DNA from: Amantichitinum ursilacus
GTDB taxonomy: Bacteria; Pseudomonadota; Gammaproteobacteria; Burkholderiales; Chitinibacteraceae
Reading direction: 5' to 3'
Length of the DNA: 64,000 bases
Assembly (NCBI RefSeq): GCF_001294205.1
Contig: NZ_LAQT01000007.1
Coordinates: 124,001 to 188,000, forward strand
Positions 25,953-35,207 of this stretch are shown here, piece after piece (the first letter of the stretch is position 1; every line of letters begins with the position of its first letter). The translations under genes were made by a program, and so were the position numbers. The notes below the pieces were generated by a model. The model was not told the DNA's origin. It did not search any database and saw nothing but the letters and a program-made list of their open reading frames with translations.

Positions 25953-26096
25953 ATGCGATTCGACTTTTTTGAAGGCTTAGCGAGTACGGTCAACGATGCG
26001 TTGATTAGTTTATTCCGGGCCTTCAACCCCTCCCCCGTTCTGGATGATGCAGCAGCGAGGTCTCTCGCTCTCGAGATCGCAGAACCATTCCGGTAG
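25953..26096 (+). CDS. Possible 47-residue small protein, amphipathic
   Basis: ATG at 25953 follows AGGAG with a six-base spacing and reads 47 codons to TAG at 26094. The first 24 residues (MRFDFFEGLASTVNDA, then LISLFRAF) form a plausible amphipathic helix with Phe/Leu/Val on one face and Asp/Glu/Asn on the other. The C-terminal part is acidic and polar (DDAAARSLALEIAEP). A nine-pair hairpin (26086-26107) overlaps the stop codon and a rho-independent terminator follows, so the segment looks like a complete small gene. No family is recognised. A regulatory RNA that happens to contain an ORF is the alternative. Confidence 0.5.
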   Translation: MRFDFFEGLASTVNDALISLFRAFNPSPVLDDAAARSLALEIAEPFR

Positions 26097-26128
26097 CTAT
26101 CGGAATGAGGTACGGAAGTTGAAGTAAC

Positions 26129-26153
26129 AAAAAGGGCCGATCAGGCCCTTTTT
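26129..26153. terminator. Bidirectional rho-independent terminator
   Basis: Stem GGGCC/GGCCC with five flanking A-T pairs (AAAAAGGGCC at 26129-26138, GGCCCTTTTT at 26144-26153) and loop GATCA. It ends the small ORF on the plus strand and the coiled-coil protein gene on the minus strand. Confidence 0.92.
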
Positions 26154-26176
26154 GCGTCCGGCGTCTGGCTGGGCAG

Positions 26177-26749
26177 TCAGGGCGCTTTGTGGCCGGCCAT
26201 GCAGTTTTTCAGGCTGATTGGATCTTTCTTCGCGCCGACTTCCAGCACGCAATTGCCATTGCCAAACCTGAGATACTGCGGCCCCGATGCTGCGGCTGGC
26301 GCAGCGCCTTCACCCGCCCTGGCGCCCGCTACTGCCGCGGGCGTACTGGCTTTGGTGGCCGCAGCCAACGCGGCCTGGGCCTCGGATGCCGCCGCCACGG
26401 CGGATGCCAGTTGCGCCTGCACGTCTTCCAGCTGTTTGGCGATTTCGGTGCGGCTGGCTTTGGCTTCATCCAGCTTTTCCTTGTAGCCCTTGGCCGTTTC
26501 GCGCGCGTCCTCCACCGACACATGCAAGCCGACAATCTGCTTTTGCATACCCACGCGTTGCGCCGCGCGCAAACCCAGACCAATCAGCAAACCCAGCACC
26601 AGCAGCAACAGGACCGTGGCCCCGATGCCGCCCATAATCAGCTTCTTTTTATGCACCACAAACGGCGACAGTTTGGGCGGCGGTTCATCAGCCGCCAGTT
26701 CGGCCAACGCTTCAGCCTTGATCTCGTCCTCAGACTTGGGATCGCTCAT
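26177..26749 (-). CDS. Membrane protein with coiled coil, unknown function
   Basis: 190 residues. An acidic N-terminal tail (DEIKAEALAELAADEPPPK) is followed by a single membrane helix (IGATVLLLLVLGLLIGLGL, about 42-60). A long alpha-helical coiled coil comes next (about 70-130, ending in an Ala-rich run), then an Ala/Pro linker and a short C-terminal segment with two cysteines (GNCVLEVG, LKNCMAG). The layout suggests a bitopic protein with a periplasmic stalk, but no family is recognised. It follows the LEA-type lipoprotein gene by 18 bases and probably shares its transcript. Confidence 0.75.
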   Translation of the reverse strand: MSDPKSEDEIKAEALAELAADEPPPKLSPFVVHKKKLIMGGIGATVLLLLVLGLLIGLGLRAAQRVGMQKQIVGLHVSVEDARETAKGYKEKLDEAKASRTEIAKQLEDVQAQLASAVAAASEAQAALAAATKASTPAAVAGARAGEGAAPAAASGPQYLRFGNGNCVLEVGAKKDPISLKNCMAGHKAP

Positions 26750-26767
26750 GCAGACACCGTCGGTTGG

Positions 26768-27244
26768 TTAACGCAGTTGTTTGGGTAGCCATTGATCGGC
26801 CGGCGGCAGTTCGCCGGTTTTCTCAAATGCGATGCCATCGGGGCGAATCGGCAGAAACAATTTGCCGGCCAGTTTGTAGCTGGGCGTCTGGTTATTGCCC
26901 ATCGCGCGCACCTGGCGGATCAGCTGCGCCAGATTGCTGACCACATCAATATGCACCACCGCTTCGCCCAGCGCCGGGATGGTTACTTGCTCGTTGGAAA
27001 CGCCGGTGGCCATTTCTTCGCCATTGACCGACAACGTGGTGTTCAGGCCCGAAATCGGCACGCTGATGTTGTTGGGGTTCTGGATGCTCAACGCCAGGGT
27101 AAACCGCTGTTGCAGCAGATTGGCGTCTTTGAATGCGATCCCCGCCAACGTGACCTTAGGCTTCTCGAAATCATGCGGAATGCCGGTACATGCGCCCAGC
27201 AATATCAATAAAGACAGCGCCAACCAGAGACGAAATGCCTTCAT
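26768..27244 (-). CDS. LEA type 2 (WHy-domain) lipoprotein
   Basis: 158 residues. The lipoprotein signal peptide ends in the lipobox LLGACTG (Cys about 19), so the mature protein is probably lipid-anchored. The remainder is a WHy/LEA14-like beta-sandwich: LQQRFTLALSIQNPNNISVPISG (split here as LQQRFTLALSIQNPN and NISVPISGL), LSVNGEEMATGVS, and VTIPALGEAVVHIDV. LEA14-type proteins are linked to desiccation and stress tolerance; the exact role in bacteria is unclear. It overlaps the thioesterase gene by four bases (ATGA) and precedes the coiled-coil gene. Confidence 0.85.
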   Translation of the reverse strand: MKAFRLWLALSLLILLGACTGIPHDFEKPKVTLAGIAFKDANLLQQRFTLALSIQNPNNISVPISGLNTTLSVNGEEMATGVSNEQVTIPALGEAVVHIDVVSNLAQLIRQVRAMGNNQTPSYKLAGKLFLPIRPDGIAFEKTGELPPADQWLPKQLR

Positions 27245-27657
27245 GCTTGTGCCGCCTGCGCCAGCGCGTTGAACCGATCGGCAATTTCGCCGGTCATGGC
27301 AAGGGCGCCCGGCGTTTGCGGATGCACCACGGCGATGGTCACTTCCGCCTCGGCCACCACCTTGCCGTTATCGGCGCGCACGATGCGCTGGGCCACGATG
27401 CAGGCGCGTTCTTCCAGCCTGGCCATTTCGGTTTCCACCACAATCACGTCGCCCATGGTGGCGGGGCGGCGATAATTAATATCAATGCGGCTGACCACAA
27501 GCGCGTAGCGTTGCTGCATAAACCACGGCAGATCACCATGGCTTTCCATCATGCCCCAGCGTGCTTCTTCCAGAAATTCAAGATAGCGCGCGTTGTTAAC
27601 ATGGCCATATAGATCAAGGTGATAACCACGCACCTTGATTTCAGTACGAAACGGCAT
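27241..27657 (-). CDS. Acyl-CoA thioesterase, 4HBT/YbgC-like
   Basis: 138-residue hotdog-fold protein. The active-site stretch DLYGHVNNARYLEFLEEARW is the 4-hydroxybenzoyl-CoA thioesterase signature (normally an Asp/Tyr-Gly-H-V-N pattern). It also has VVSRIDINYRRPATMGDVIVVET. Such enzymes hydrolyse acyl-CoA thioesters in the cytosol; the chain length is not predictable here. The start is the ATG at 27655-27657, since the much longer open frame upstream is not conserved-looking and cysteine-rich. It is coupled to the downstream lipoprotein gene. Confidence 0.88.
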   Translation of the reverse strand: MPFRTEIKVRGYHLDLYGHVNNARYLEFLEEARWGMMESHGDLPWFMQQRYALVVSRIDINYRRPATMGDVIVVETEMARLEERACIVAQRIVRADNGKVVAEAEVTIAVVHPQTPGALAMTGEIADRFNALAQAAQA

Positions 27658-27838
27658 GAGGACTCCAGTGAGTAGGCAACAAAAACACAAAAACCGAGGG
27701 CGGGCAGGCTGTGACGCTGACCACGCCAGCCCAGGCAATACGGCCGCTACAGCGTACGATCTTTGAAAAAATCCCGTCTGTTCGGGATAATCCCTAGCTT
27801 CGGTAAACATACCACATAACAAACGGCACCCTCAGCAC

Positions 27839-30133
27839 GTGGATTTGCGCCATTCCCGCCCCTTTCGACTGACCCTGCTTCTGCTCACGTCCCTGCTCGT
27901 CCTGGCAGGCGTTGGCCCGTATTTTGTGCAGGCGGACTTTGCCCAGTCGGCGCTGGTGGCGCAGTTGCAGCGCGATAGTCACCGGACATTATCGGCCAGC
28001 CGCACACGCGTAGTGCTGCTGCCGCGCCCCGCGCTGCTGCTGCAAGACGTCAGCCTGACTGACCCCGACAAACCCGCCGTGTTTGCCCAGGCGCAGCAAA
28101 TGCGCATTCAGCTTTCCATCTGGCCTTTGCTCAGCCACGGCCGCTTTGAAGTGCATCGCGTTGAATTCAAAAAGCCAGTAGTCAATATCGAACATCGGCC
28201 CGATGGCACCTATAACTTTGATGATTTGCTGGCGCAGCCCAATCAGGTGGGCAACGGCCTGCGCTTTAATCTGGACCGCGTTATTTTCAGGAATGCCGAT
28301 CTGCGTTATCGCGATAACAGCCTGAACGAATCGTTCCGCGTGGCCGGGCTCGATCTGTATATGGATAACCTGGGCGACCCCAAAACCGGCAGCCTGTATC
28401 TGGAAGGCGAGTTGCAAATCGGTACGCAGCAAACGCCGCAATGGCGCGGCAAGATTACTGCCAACGCCGCCATGCGCTATCACGCGCAAGAACGTCGCCT
28501 GCTGGTGGCCGATCTTAAAACCACCATTACCCAACGCGGCGACAGCTCGCCCGCGCTCAAGCTGGCCGATGTCAGCATCACCGGCGTGGGCAATCTGGTG
28601 TATGGCTGGCAACCGCTGCGACTGACCGGTGGTGATCTGCATTTATCCGCCTCGGGTAAGCGCGCTGAGCAAAACTGGAATACCTCGCTCGATTTGCCCG
28701 AAATCAAGATCGTGGGCGATGTGCTGTCGCTAAACCGACTGGCGCTGCAGGTGGATATGCGCAGCCCCGGCAACAAATTGTCGGCGCGCATGCAGGTGCC
28801 CACGTTGTCTGGCCAGCAAGGCGGTTTGCTGCGCGCCAATGCCGCACGCATCGACTTCAATATGTCGAGCCCGGGCCAGAAAATCGCCGCCAACTTTGCC
28901 AGCCCGTTGGAAATCCAGGACGGCACGCTCTACCGCTTGCCCGATTACGTATTGAACGGCAGCTATAGCAATTCGGCCTTGCCGCGCGGCGATATCAAAC
29001 TGGAATCACGCGGTCACGCCATGCTGGACTTGCGCAGCGAAACGATGAGCCTGTCCAGCCAAGGCCAGCTGGACCGCGAACAGATGTCGGCGGCGCTCAC
29101 GGTCAACGACTTTGTCACACCCGAATATCACTTCAATATCGACGTCAACAAACTCGATCTGACGCCGTATCTGCCCGCTGTCACCGACGGCGCAAAACAG
29201 ATCGACCAAGGTCGTGATATTGATTTTGCCTGGTTGGAACGCGCCCGCGCCCAAGGTCAGGTGCGCGTTAACGAGCTGGTGCTCAAGAATCTGCATATCG
29301 ATGACCTGTCGATGAATTTTGCCGCGCACGAAGGCAAGCTCACGCTGGACCCGCTGGCCGCCACCATTTACGAAGGCCGTCTGCAGGGCCGCATGGAAGT
29401 CGACGCCAGCGCGCCCGAACCGCAAATCCGCATCCAGCAACGACTGAGCGACACCAATATCAACACGCTGCTGACCGATGTGCTGGACACCAGCCGCTTT
29501 GAAGGTCGCGGCCAGGTCGATCTGGACATCGCCGCGCAAGGCAGTTCGCTGGCCGATCTGCGCCGCACCGCCACCGGCAATGCGCATCTGCAGCTCAAGC
29601 AAGGCGCAATCCGTGGCATCGACGTGGAAGCGTTGCTGCGCAACACCAGCAAGCAACTGGCGTTGTTGGGCACGGAGGTTACGCAACCGGCCGATCAGGA
29701 CGCCAAGACACGCTTTACCCAACTGCAAGCCAGTCTCAAATTGAAAGACGGCGTGGCGCGCAATGATGATCTGGCGGTGGCCACCGGCGTGGTCAAACTG
29801 ACCGGCGCGGGCGATATCGACCTGGGCATTGGCGTAATCGACTACCAGATGAAGGCCGTCACTAATTCACGCGTACCCGAACTGGCAGGGCTGGCTGGTT
29901 TGTCCTTACCGATTTCGCTAAGCGGTGGTCTGGCTTCGCCCGAATATCACGTCGATTATTCAGCGCTTAAAAACCAATGGTTGGCGCGCCAGAAGGCTGC
30001 CGATGAGAAAGCGGCCGCCGAACACGCCGCGCAACTGAAGGCGCAGGCCGCCGCGGACGCCGCGCGCCGCAAAAATCCCGGCAAACCCACGCCCTCCCCG
30101 ACGCCAGCGCCAGCCACTGCGCGCAAACACTAA
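27839..30133 (+). CDS. AsmA-family protein
   Basis: 764 residues. An N-terminal membrane anchor (LTLLLLTSLLVLAGVGPYFV, about 11-30) is followed by a large periplasmic part of repeated beta strands. The AsmA N-terminal region is seen as LPRPALLLQDVSL and RIQLSIWPLLSHGRFEVHRV, and the C-terminal AsmA_2-type region as GTGNAHLQLKQGAIRGIDVE-like sequence near 575-600. The tail is Ala/Lys/Pro-rich. AsmA-like proteins are thought to form bridges moving phospholipid to the outer membrane. The start codon is GTG with no clear ribosome site, so the exact start is uncertain. mutY follows nine bases later, a common betaproteobacterial pair. Confidence 0.92.
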   Translation: MDLRHSRPFRLTLLLLTSLLVLAGVGPYFVQADFAQSALVAQLQRDSHRTLSASRTRVVLLPRPALLLQDVSLTDPDKPAVFAQAQQMRIQLSIWPLLSHGRFEVHRVEFKKPVVNIEHRPDGTYNFDDLLAQPNQVGNGLRFNLDRVIFRNADLRYRDNSLNESFRVAGLDLYMDNLGDPKTGSLYLEGELQIGTQQTPQWRGKITANAAMRYHAQERRLLVADLKTTITQRGDSSPALKLADVSITGVGNLVYGWQPLRLTGGDLHLSASGKRAEQNWNTSLDLPEIKIVGDVLSLNRLALQVDMRSPGNKLSARMQVPTLSGQQGGLLRANAARIDFNMSSPGQKIAANFASPLEIQDGTLYRLPDYVLNGSYSNSALPRGDIKLESRGHAMLDLRSETMSLSSQGQLDREQMSAALTVNDFVTPEYHFNIDVNKLDLTPYLPAVTDGAKQIDQGRDIDFAWLERARAQGQVRVNELVLKNLHIDDLSMNFAAHEGKLTLDPLAATIYEGRLQGRMEVDASAPEPQIRIQQRLSDTNINTLLTDVLDTSRFEGRGQVDLDIAAQGSSLADLRRTATGNAHLQLKQGAIRGIDVEALLRNTSKQLALLGTEVTQPADQDAKTRFTQLQASLKLKDGVARNDDLAVATGVVKLTGAGDIDLGIGVIDYQMKAVTNSRVPELAGLAGLSLPISLSGGLASPEYHVDYSALKNQWLARQKAADEKAAAEHAAQLKAQAAADAARRKNPGKPTPSPTPAPATARKH

Positions 30134-30142
30134 GCGCCCTCA

Positions 30143-31189
30143 ATGACCGAACCGTTTTCCCAACGTCTGCTGCGCTGGCATGCCCCGCACGGCCGACACG
30201 ACTTGCCATGGCAAGTGAATGATCCGTATCGCGTATGGCTGTCGGAAATCATGTTGCAGCAGACGCAAGTGATTACGGTGATTCCGTATTACGCGCGCTT
30301 TCTGGAACGGTTTCCTGATATCGCCAGCCTGGCCAATGCGCCGCTGGACGATGTGCTGGCGCTGTGGAGCGGCCTTGGCTATTACACGCGCGCTCGCAAT
30401 CTGCACGCCGCTGCGGTGCAGGTGCGTGATCGTTTTGCCGGCGTGTTTCCGCGCTCGCCCGACGACATTGCCAGCCTGCCCGGCATCGGACGCTCCACCG
30501 CCGCCGCCATCGCGGCCTTCAGCTACAACACGCAAGCGGCGATCCTCGATGGCAATGTCAAACGCGTGCTGTCGCGTTGGGCCAGCATCGAGGGCAATCT
30601 GGCCAGCAAAGCCATTGAAAACAGCATGTGGGCGCTGGCCGAAAGCTTGCTGCCCGCCGCGGCCGACATGCCGGCCTATACCCAAGCGCTGATGGACCTG
30701 GGCGCGACGGTCTGTACCCCGAAAAAGCCGGCTTGTCTGGCCTGTCCATTGCAGGATGATTGCGTGGCCAAGCGCGAAGGCCGCCAACTGGAATTGCCGT
30801 GGCCCAAGCCCAAAAAAACGCTGCCCGAGCGCGAAACCGTGATGCTGTTGCTGCGCGGCGACGATGGCCGCCTGTTGCTGGAGCAACGCCCGCCATCCGG
30901 CATCTGGGGTGGTTTGTGGAGCCTGCCCGAAGTGGCCACCACGCTGGAAGCCGAGGCCGCCATGTTGGCGCGCTTTGGCGTACGCATCGAAACCGATGCC
31001 GCCTGGCCGCCGCTGGTGCATATCTTCACGCATTTCCGCCTGACCATCACGCCACTACCGGCGCGCGTGACCGGCGTTGAGGCACTGGCCGAAGGCGGCT
31101 TGCGCTGGTTTAGCCCGCAGCAGGCGCTGGCGGCTGGCATCCCCACACCGCTGCGTCGACTCCTGTTACAAGTCACTGATTTAGCGTGA
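30143..31189 (+). CDS. mutY: A/G-specific adenine glycosylase
   Basis: 348 residues. It removes adenine mispaired with 8-oxoguanine. The catalytic Glu is in LSEIMLQQTQV, the helix-hairpin-helix is LPGIGRSTAAAIAAF, and the catalytic Asp lies in AILDGNVKRVL. The [4Fe-4S] pattern C-x6-C-x2-C-x5-C is seen at about 192-208 (VCTPKKPACLACPLQDDC). The C-terminal domain (about 225-340) is the MutT-like region that recognises 8-oxoG (LLLEQRPPSGIWGGLWSLPE). With the Nudix gene at 23204 it covers two arms of the GO repair system. Confidence 0.97.
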   Translation: MTEPFSQRLLRWHAPHGRHDLPWQVNDPYRVWLSEIMLQQTQVITVIPYYARFLERFPDIASLANAPLDDVLALWSGLGYYTRARNLHAAAVQVRDRFAGVFPRSPDDIASLPGIGRSTAAAIAAFSYNTQAAILDGNVKRVLSRWASIEGNLASKAIENSMWALAESLLPAAADMPAYTQALMDLGATVCTPKKPACLACPLQDDCVAKREGRQLELPWPKPKKTLPERETVMLLLRGDDGRLLLEQRPPSGIWGGLWSLPEVATTLEAEAAMLARFGVRIETDAAWPPLVHIFTHFRLTITPLPARVTGVEALAEGGLRWFSPQQALAAGIPTPLRRLLLQVTDLA

Positions 31190-31374
31190 ATTTGACGCAT
31201 TTTCTCAGTAATCGCCCGACAAGCTTACGAAACAAGCTGACAAACAGCGCGCGCGCGCTCATCATTCCGGCCTAGTATTACCGTTCGCTGATCCAGCACC
31301 CGGATCGGCTTACCCCGGCCACAAGCCGTCAGCACTTCTATCAGCACCCGGATTGCCGGTTCCCAGGAGGGAAA

Positions 31375-32460
31375 ATGTTGCGCGAGCAAGCCTACGATGT
31401 CGTCATTATCGGTGGCGGAATCACTGCGTTGAGTCACGCCTGGATGGCGCATCAACGCGGCATGCGCGTGGCCCTGCTGCAGACCGGCGGCAGCATTGAC
31501 CCCGGCCATACTGGCAGCATGCTGCAAGTGGGCCACGGCCCCGAACAACAGGCGCTGGTGCAGGAAAGCCGCCGTTTGTGGCTGGACTGGGCAGGCAAAG
31601 CCGGCTTTCAGGTGGATACACGCGGGCTGTGGTTGCTGTGCCGCGACATGCTGGAAACCCGCGTAGCCGAAGAATTTATGGATAGCACGCCAGCGGGCGC
31701 CCGCCGCGCCGACTGGCTGGACCCCACCGATCTGGACGCCGCGCTGCCGCATGCGGCCGGCGCGTTGCATTTTGCCGACGAAATCCAGCTCGACCCCAGC
31801 ATTGCTTCGGAAGCAATGACACGCTGGTTATCGCGCGCAATCGATTATTTTCCGCATCGCCAGGTATTGGCGGTCGAATCTGGCCGCGTGCATACGCCCA
31901 CCGGCGTTTTGAAGGCGGATCGCATTTTTGTGGCCGCCGGACAGCATCCATGGATGCCGCAAAGCTGGAATACCCCGTGGCAGCAATATCGCTGCCGCTT
32001 GCATGTATTGAACGTGCAAGCCGCCGCACCCCAACCCGCCCGCCCCACCGTGTTAAGCGGGCTCAGCCTGACCCACTACGCCACGTTTGCCCAATGCCCC
32101 AGCGTGCAATCGCTGCGCGAGCAACAACAAGCCGTTGCGCCGCAACTAGCGCGCCACGGCATGCATCTGATCATGGCCACCGGCCCCGATGGCAGTGACA
32201 TCCTGATTGGCGACGCGCAAGCCGCCAGCCCCGCCGAAGCGTTGGTCGATGACCAGACCGTGGATGACGCGCTGGTCGATCTGGCGCAGGCTACGCTGGG
32301 CATTCAGTTGCAAGTGCGTCAGCGCTGGCAGGGTAGCTATCTGCGTACTAACCAGAGCAGCTTGTGTACGGAACCCGTGCGCGGCGTGCACCTGGTGAGC
32401 CTGGCTGGCGCCGCCAGCAGCCTTGCGCCTGCTTTGGCCAATGCCGCTTTCGCCCGCTAG
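31375..32460 (+). CDS. FAD-dependent oxidoreductase, D-amino-acid oxidase family
   Basis: 361 residues with an N-terminal dinucleotide-binding motif [18 protein letters not shown]. The third glycine of the usual G-x-G-x-x-G is alanine. Later come [24 protein letters not shown] and a C-terminal FAD-contact segment [20 protein letters not shown]. It looks closest to the DAO-type family sometimes found with phosphonate genes (TIGR03364-like), but no phosphonate genes are present and the substrate is open. A strong ribosome site (AGGAGG) precedes the ATG. It stands between mutY and argJ as a single gene. Confidence 0.8.
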   Translation: MLREQAYDVVIIGGGITALSHAWMAHQRGMRVALLQTGGSIDPGHTGSMLQVGHGPEQQALVQESRRLWLDWAGKAGFQVDTRGLWLLCRDMLETRVAEEFMDSTPAGARRADWLDPTDLDAALPHAAGALHFADEIQLDPSIASEAMTRWLSRAIDYFPHRQVLAVESGRVHTPTGVLKADRIFVAAGQHPWMPQSWNTPWQQYRCRLHVLNVQAAAPQPARPTVLSGLSLTHYATFAQCPSVQSLREQQQAVAPQLARHGMHLIMATGPDGSDILIGDAQAASPAEALVDDQTVDDALVDLAQATLGIQLQVRQRWQGSYLRTNQSSLCTEPVRGVHLVSLAGAASSLAPALANAAFAR

Positions 32461-32570
32461 AACGCTGTTTTAAACACCCCCTCGGCCGGGCCATCGCCCC
32501 GGTCATTCCAGCGTCACCTGCTCTGCGGTATCCTTGCCATTCTTTTAAGTGCCACCGAGGAAACCGCGTC

Positions 32571-33800
32571 ATGCCTGTAAACCTGCCTGCCCTTGATCCT
32601 GCCGCCCTGTATCCCGTTAAAGGGATCGAACTCGGTATCGCCTCCGCCGGTGTCAAAACCGCTGGGCGCAAGGATGTCGTCGTAATGCGACTGGCCGCAG
32701 GTAGCCGAACCGCAGGCGTGTTTACGCTTAACAAATTCTGTGCCGCACCAGTACGCCTGTGCCGCGAATATCTGGCCGCGGGCCACGACATCCGCGCTTT
32801 TGTGGTCAACACCGGCAACGCCAACGCCGGCACCGGTCTGGACGGCCTGCAACGCGCCAAAGACGTGGGCGCCGCGCTGGCGCAACAACTGGATCTGGAC
32901 CCGACCCAGATTCTGCCGTTCTCCACCGGCGTGATTCTGGAACCGCTGCCGCAGCAAAAAATCATCGCCGCACTGCCCGCCGCCGTAGCCGATCTGCAGC
33001 CCGCGCACTGGGCCCAGGCCGCCAGCGCCATCATGACCACCGATATCGCGCCGAAAGCCGCCAGCCGCCAGATCACACTGGGTGGCAAAACGGTGACCAT
33101 CACCGGCATGTGCAAAGGCTCGGGCATGATCCACCCGAATATGGCCACCATGCTGGCCTACCTGACCACCGACGCCACGATTGCGCAGCCGCTGCTGCAA
33201 CCGCTGCTGCAATGGTTGTCTGACCGCTCGTTTAACAGCATCACCGTCGATGGCGATACCTCGACCAACGACAGCTTTATGCTGGTGGCCACTGGCCAGG
33301 CGGGTGCAGCGGAAATCGATAGCGAACAGCATCCCGACTTCGCCACACTGCGTGACGCGTTGCTGGCGGTATCACAACAACTGGCGCAAGCCGTGGTGCG
33401 CGACGGCGAAGGCGCCACCAAGTTCATCACCATCAATGTGGAAGGCGGCACCACGCGCGACGAATGCCGCGCCGTCGCCTACGCTATCGCGCATTCGCCG
33501 CTGATCAAAACCGCTTTCTTTGCCAGCGACCCCAACCTGGGCCGCATTCTGTGCGCCATCGGCTACTCGGCCGTGGCTGATCTGGATACCGACAAGCTGG
33601 AGGTGTGGCTGGGCGACGTGCTGGTGGCCAAAGACGGTGGCCGCGCCGGCAGCTACAGCGAAGAACAAGGCCAACGCGTAATGCAGGAAGCTGAAATCAG
33701 CATCACCGTAAAACTGGCGCGCGGCTCGTTTGAGGCGACGGTGTGGACCTGCGATTTCTCGTACGACTATGTGAAGATCAACGCGGATTACCGCAGCTAA
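32571..33800 (+). CDS. argJ: Glutamate N-acetyltransferase / amino-acid acetyltransferase
   Basis: 409 residues. ArgJ transfers the acetyl group from N-acetylornithine to glutamate, recycling it in arginine synthesis; some versions also use acetyl-CoA. The proenzyme self-cleaves before the nucleophile Thr in [20 protein letters not shown], visible near 190. Other family segments are [30 protein letters not shown] and [13 protein letters not shown] at 32571 is chosen; the open frame upstream overlaps the FAD gene. It is monocistronic with its own terminator. ArgA is also encoded in the window. Confidence 0.97.
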   Translation: MPVNLPALDPAALYPVKGIELGIASAGVKTAGRKDVVVMRLAAGSRTAGVFTLNKFCAAPVRLCREYLAAGHDIRAFVVNTGNANAGTGLDGLQRAKDVGAALAQQLDLDPTQILPFSTGVILEPLPQQKIIAALPAAVADLQPAHWAQAASAIMTTDIAPKAASRQITLGGKTVTITGMCKGSGMIHPNMATMLAYLTTDATIAQPLLQPLLQWLSDRSFNSITVDGDTSTNDSFMLVATGQAGAAEIDSEQHPDFATLRDALLAVSQQLAQAVVRDGEGATKFITINVEGGTTRDECRAVAYAIAHSPLIKTAFFASDPNLGRILCAIGYSAVADLDTDKLEVWLGDVLVAKDGGRAGSYSEEQGQRVMQEAEISITVKLARGSFEATVWTCDFSYDYVKINADYRS

Positions 33801-33837
33801 AGTGCGCCGGGCCGCAGCAGGTGCGGTCAGGCAGATT

Positions 33838-33886
33838 AAAGCCCGCAATATCGTGGCCCTTGAGGCCAACGATGTGCGGGCTTTTT
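33838..33886. terminator. Terminator between argJ and dapA
   Basis: Outer stem AAAGCCCGCA (33838-33847) and TGCGGGCTTT (33875-33884) followed by T's, with an inner hairpin TGGCC/GGCCA. It lies between convergent genes and probably works in both directions. Confidence 0.88.
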
Positions 33887-33936
33887 GCAGCGCGACCCAC
33901 AATTCCAGATTCACTGGAAACGGGCGCGATGAGTTA

Positions 33937-34839
33937 TCACAAAGCCAGAATCCGCGGCAGCAAGGTCTCCAGCTGGTTCTGCAACTCTTGCGTCACCGGC
34001 AGCATGGGCAGGCGCAATTCGTTACGGATCAACCCTTGCATCGCCAGCACTGCCTTGATCGGCGCGGGATTGGGTTCGCTAAACAATAACTTGACCCACG
34101 GCGCCAGCGCTTGCGAGATCGCGCGCGCCGCAGCCAGATCGCCTGCAGCCACCAGGCTGAGCATGCGGCGATACAAGTCGGGCCGGATATGCGCTGCGGC
34201 GGCGATCGCGCCATGGCCACCCGCGCAGGCGGTCAGCAATATCAACGCATCCTCACCGCCCAACACGCGCAAGGGTGTTTCGGCGATCGTGGCCAGTAAT
34301 TGCGGCATATTGCCGCCGCCACTTTCCTTGATCGCTACAAATTGCGGATTGGCTGCCAGTTTTTGCAGCGTGGGCAATTCGATATTCACGCCCGTGCGAT
34401 AGGGAATGTTGTACAGCACGATGGGCAGCGGCGTGGCAGCGGAGACGGCGTTAAAGTGCGCAAGCAGTCCCGCTTGTGACGGCCGCACATAATACGGCGC
34501 GCTCACCAGCAAGCCATCCGCCAGCGCCGACAAGGCTGCGGCGCGCTTGGCAACGCATTGCGTGTCATTGCCCGCCAGGCCCATCACCAAAGGTAGTTCG
34601 CCACTGACTTCGCGCACGGCCATCAGCAAACGGGTTTGTTCGCCTTCATTCAACGTAGCGGCTTCGCCGGTGGTGCCGCAGATGACCAGGCCATCGATGC
34701 CACCTTTCAGCAAATGAGCCACCAGGTTTTGTGCGGCGGCGTAATCCACCTGGCCATCGCGAAACGGCGTAATCAGCGGGACAAACAGACCGGCAAAGCG
34801 ATCAGCATTAAAGCGGGTAGCGGCAAAGACAGCAGACAT
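33937..34839 (-). CDS. dapA: 4-hydroxy-tetrahydrodipicolinate synthase
   Basis: 300-residue TIM-barrel aldolase that condenses pyruvate and aspartate semialdehyde for lysine and diaminopimelate synthesis. It shows the Thr-Thr of CGTTGEAATL, the Tyr of VLYNIPYRTG and the Schiff-base Lys of FVAIKESGG. These motifs are shared by the wider NAL/DapA family, and the usual betaproteobacterial neighbour (a bamC-like lipoprotein gene) is not here. A paralog with another substrate is therefore possible. Convergent with argJ. Confidence 0.85.
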   Translation of the reverse strand: MSAVFAATRFNADRFAGLFVPLITPFRDGQVDYAAAQNLVAHLLKGGIDGLVICGTTGEAATLNEGEQTRLLMAVREVSGELPLVMGLAGNDTQCVAKRAAALSALADGLLVSAPYYVRPSQAGLLAHFNAVSAATPLPIVLYNIPYRTGVNIELPTLQKLAANPQFVAIKESGGGNMPQLLATIAETPLRVLGGEDALILLTACAGGHGAIAAAAHIRPDLYRRMLSLVAAGDLAAARAISQALAPWVKLLFSEPNPAPIKAVLAMQGLIRNELRLPMLPVTQELQNQLETLLPRILAL

Positions 34840-35207
34840 GACAAAAACCTCGCAAAGTAGTGAACAAAGGTCACCGTCGCGTGGGGCCGAGGTCTGCAGG
34901 GGTAGGGATCAGGCGGGGTACTACCAGGCAGGTTCCGTCGGCGCTCACGCGACGGAACCCGGAAGTCCGTCAGCGGAGCATCCGTTTTTTCGATTTGTTG
35001 GCCGCATTCAAACCCGACGCTGCGCGCGCGACTGCACCGGCCGCAAGCGGCAACAAGGTGGCAGAGGTAAACAAGGCGCGATGCATGATGTGGATAAATC
35101 TTCGGGTAGAAATGACAACGTAATGTAGCGTGACCCCACGCCCTGACGCAAGAACGGGATGCGGGCCACTGTTGCAAGCACGCATCCCGATCATCCCATC
35201 GCAAAAC
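34840..35207. other. Intergenic stretch with two strong hairpins
   Basis: This 368-base gap upstream of dapA and downstream of the peptide transporter holds no convincing gene. Two inverted repeats stand out: GGTTCCGTCG (34931-34940)/CGACGGAACC (34950-34959), in the likely dapA leader, and CGGGATGCG (35155-35163)/CGCATCCCG (35181-35189). The second may end transporter transcription on the minus strand, although the following T-run is short (TTCTT). Confidence 0.45.

Noticed and set aside
34970-35086. 38-codon minus-strand ORF (MHRALFTSATLL...) upstream of dapA
   Set aside because: It looks weakly signal-peptide-like, but there is no ribosome site, no similarity and no terminator of its own.
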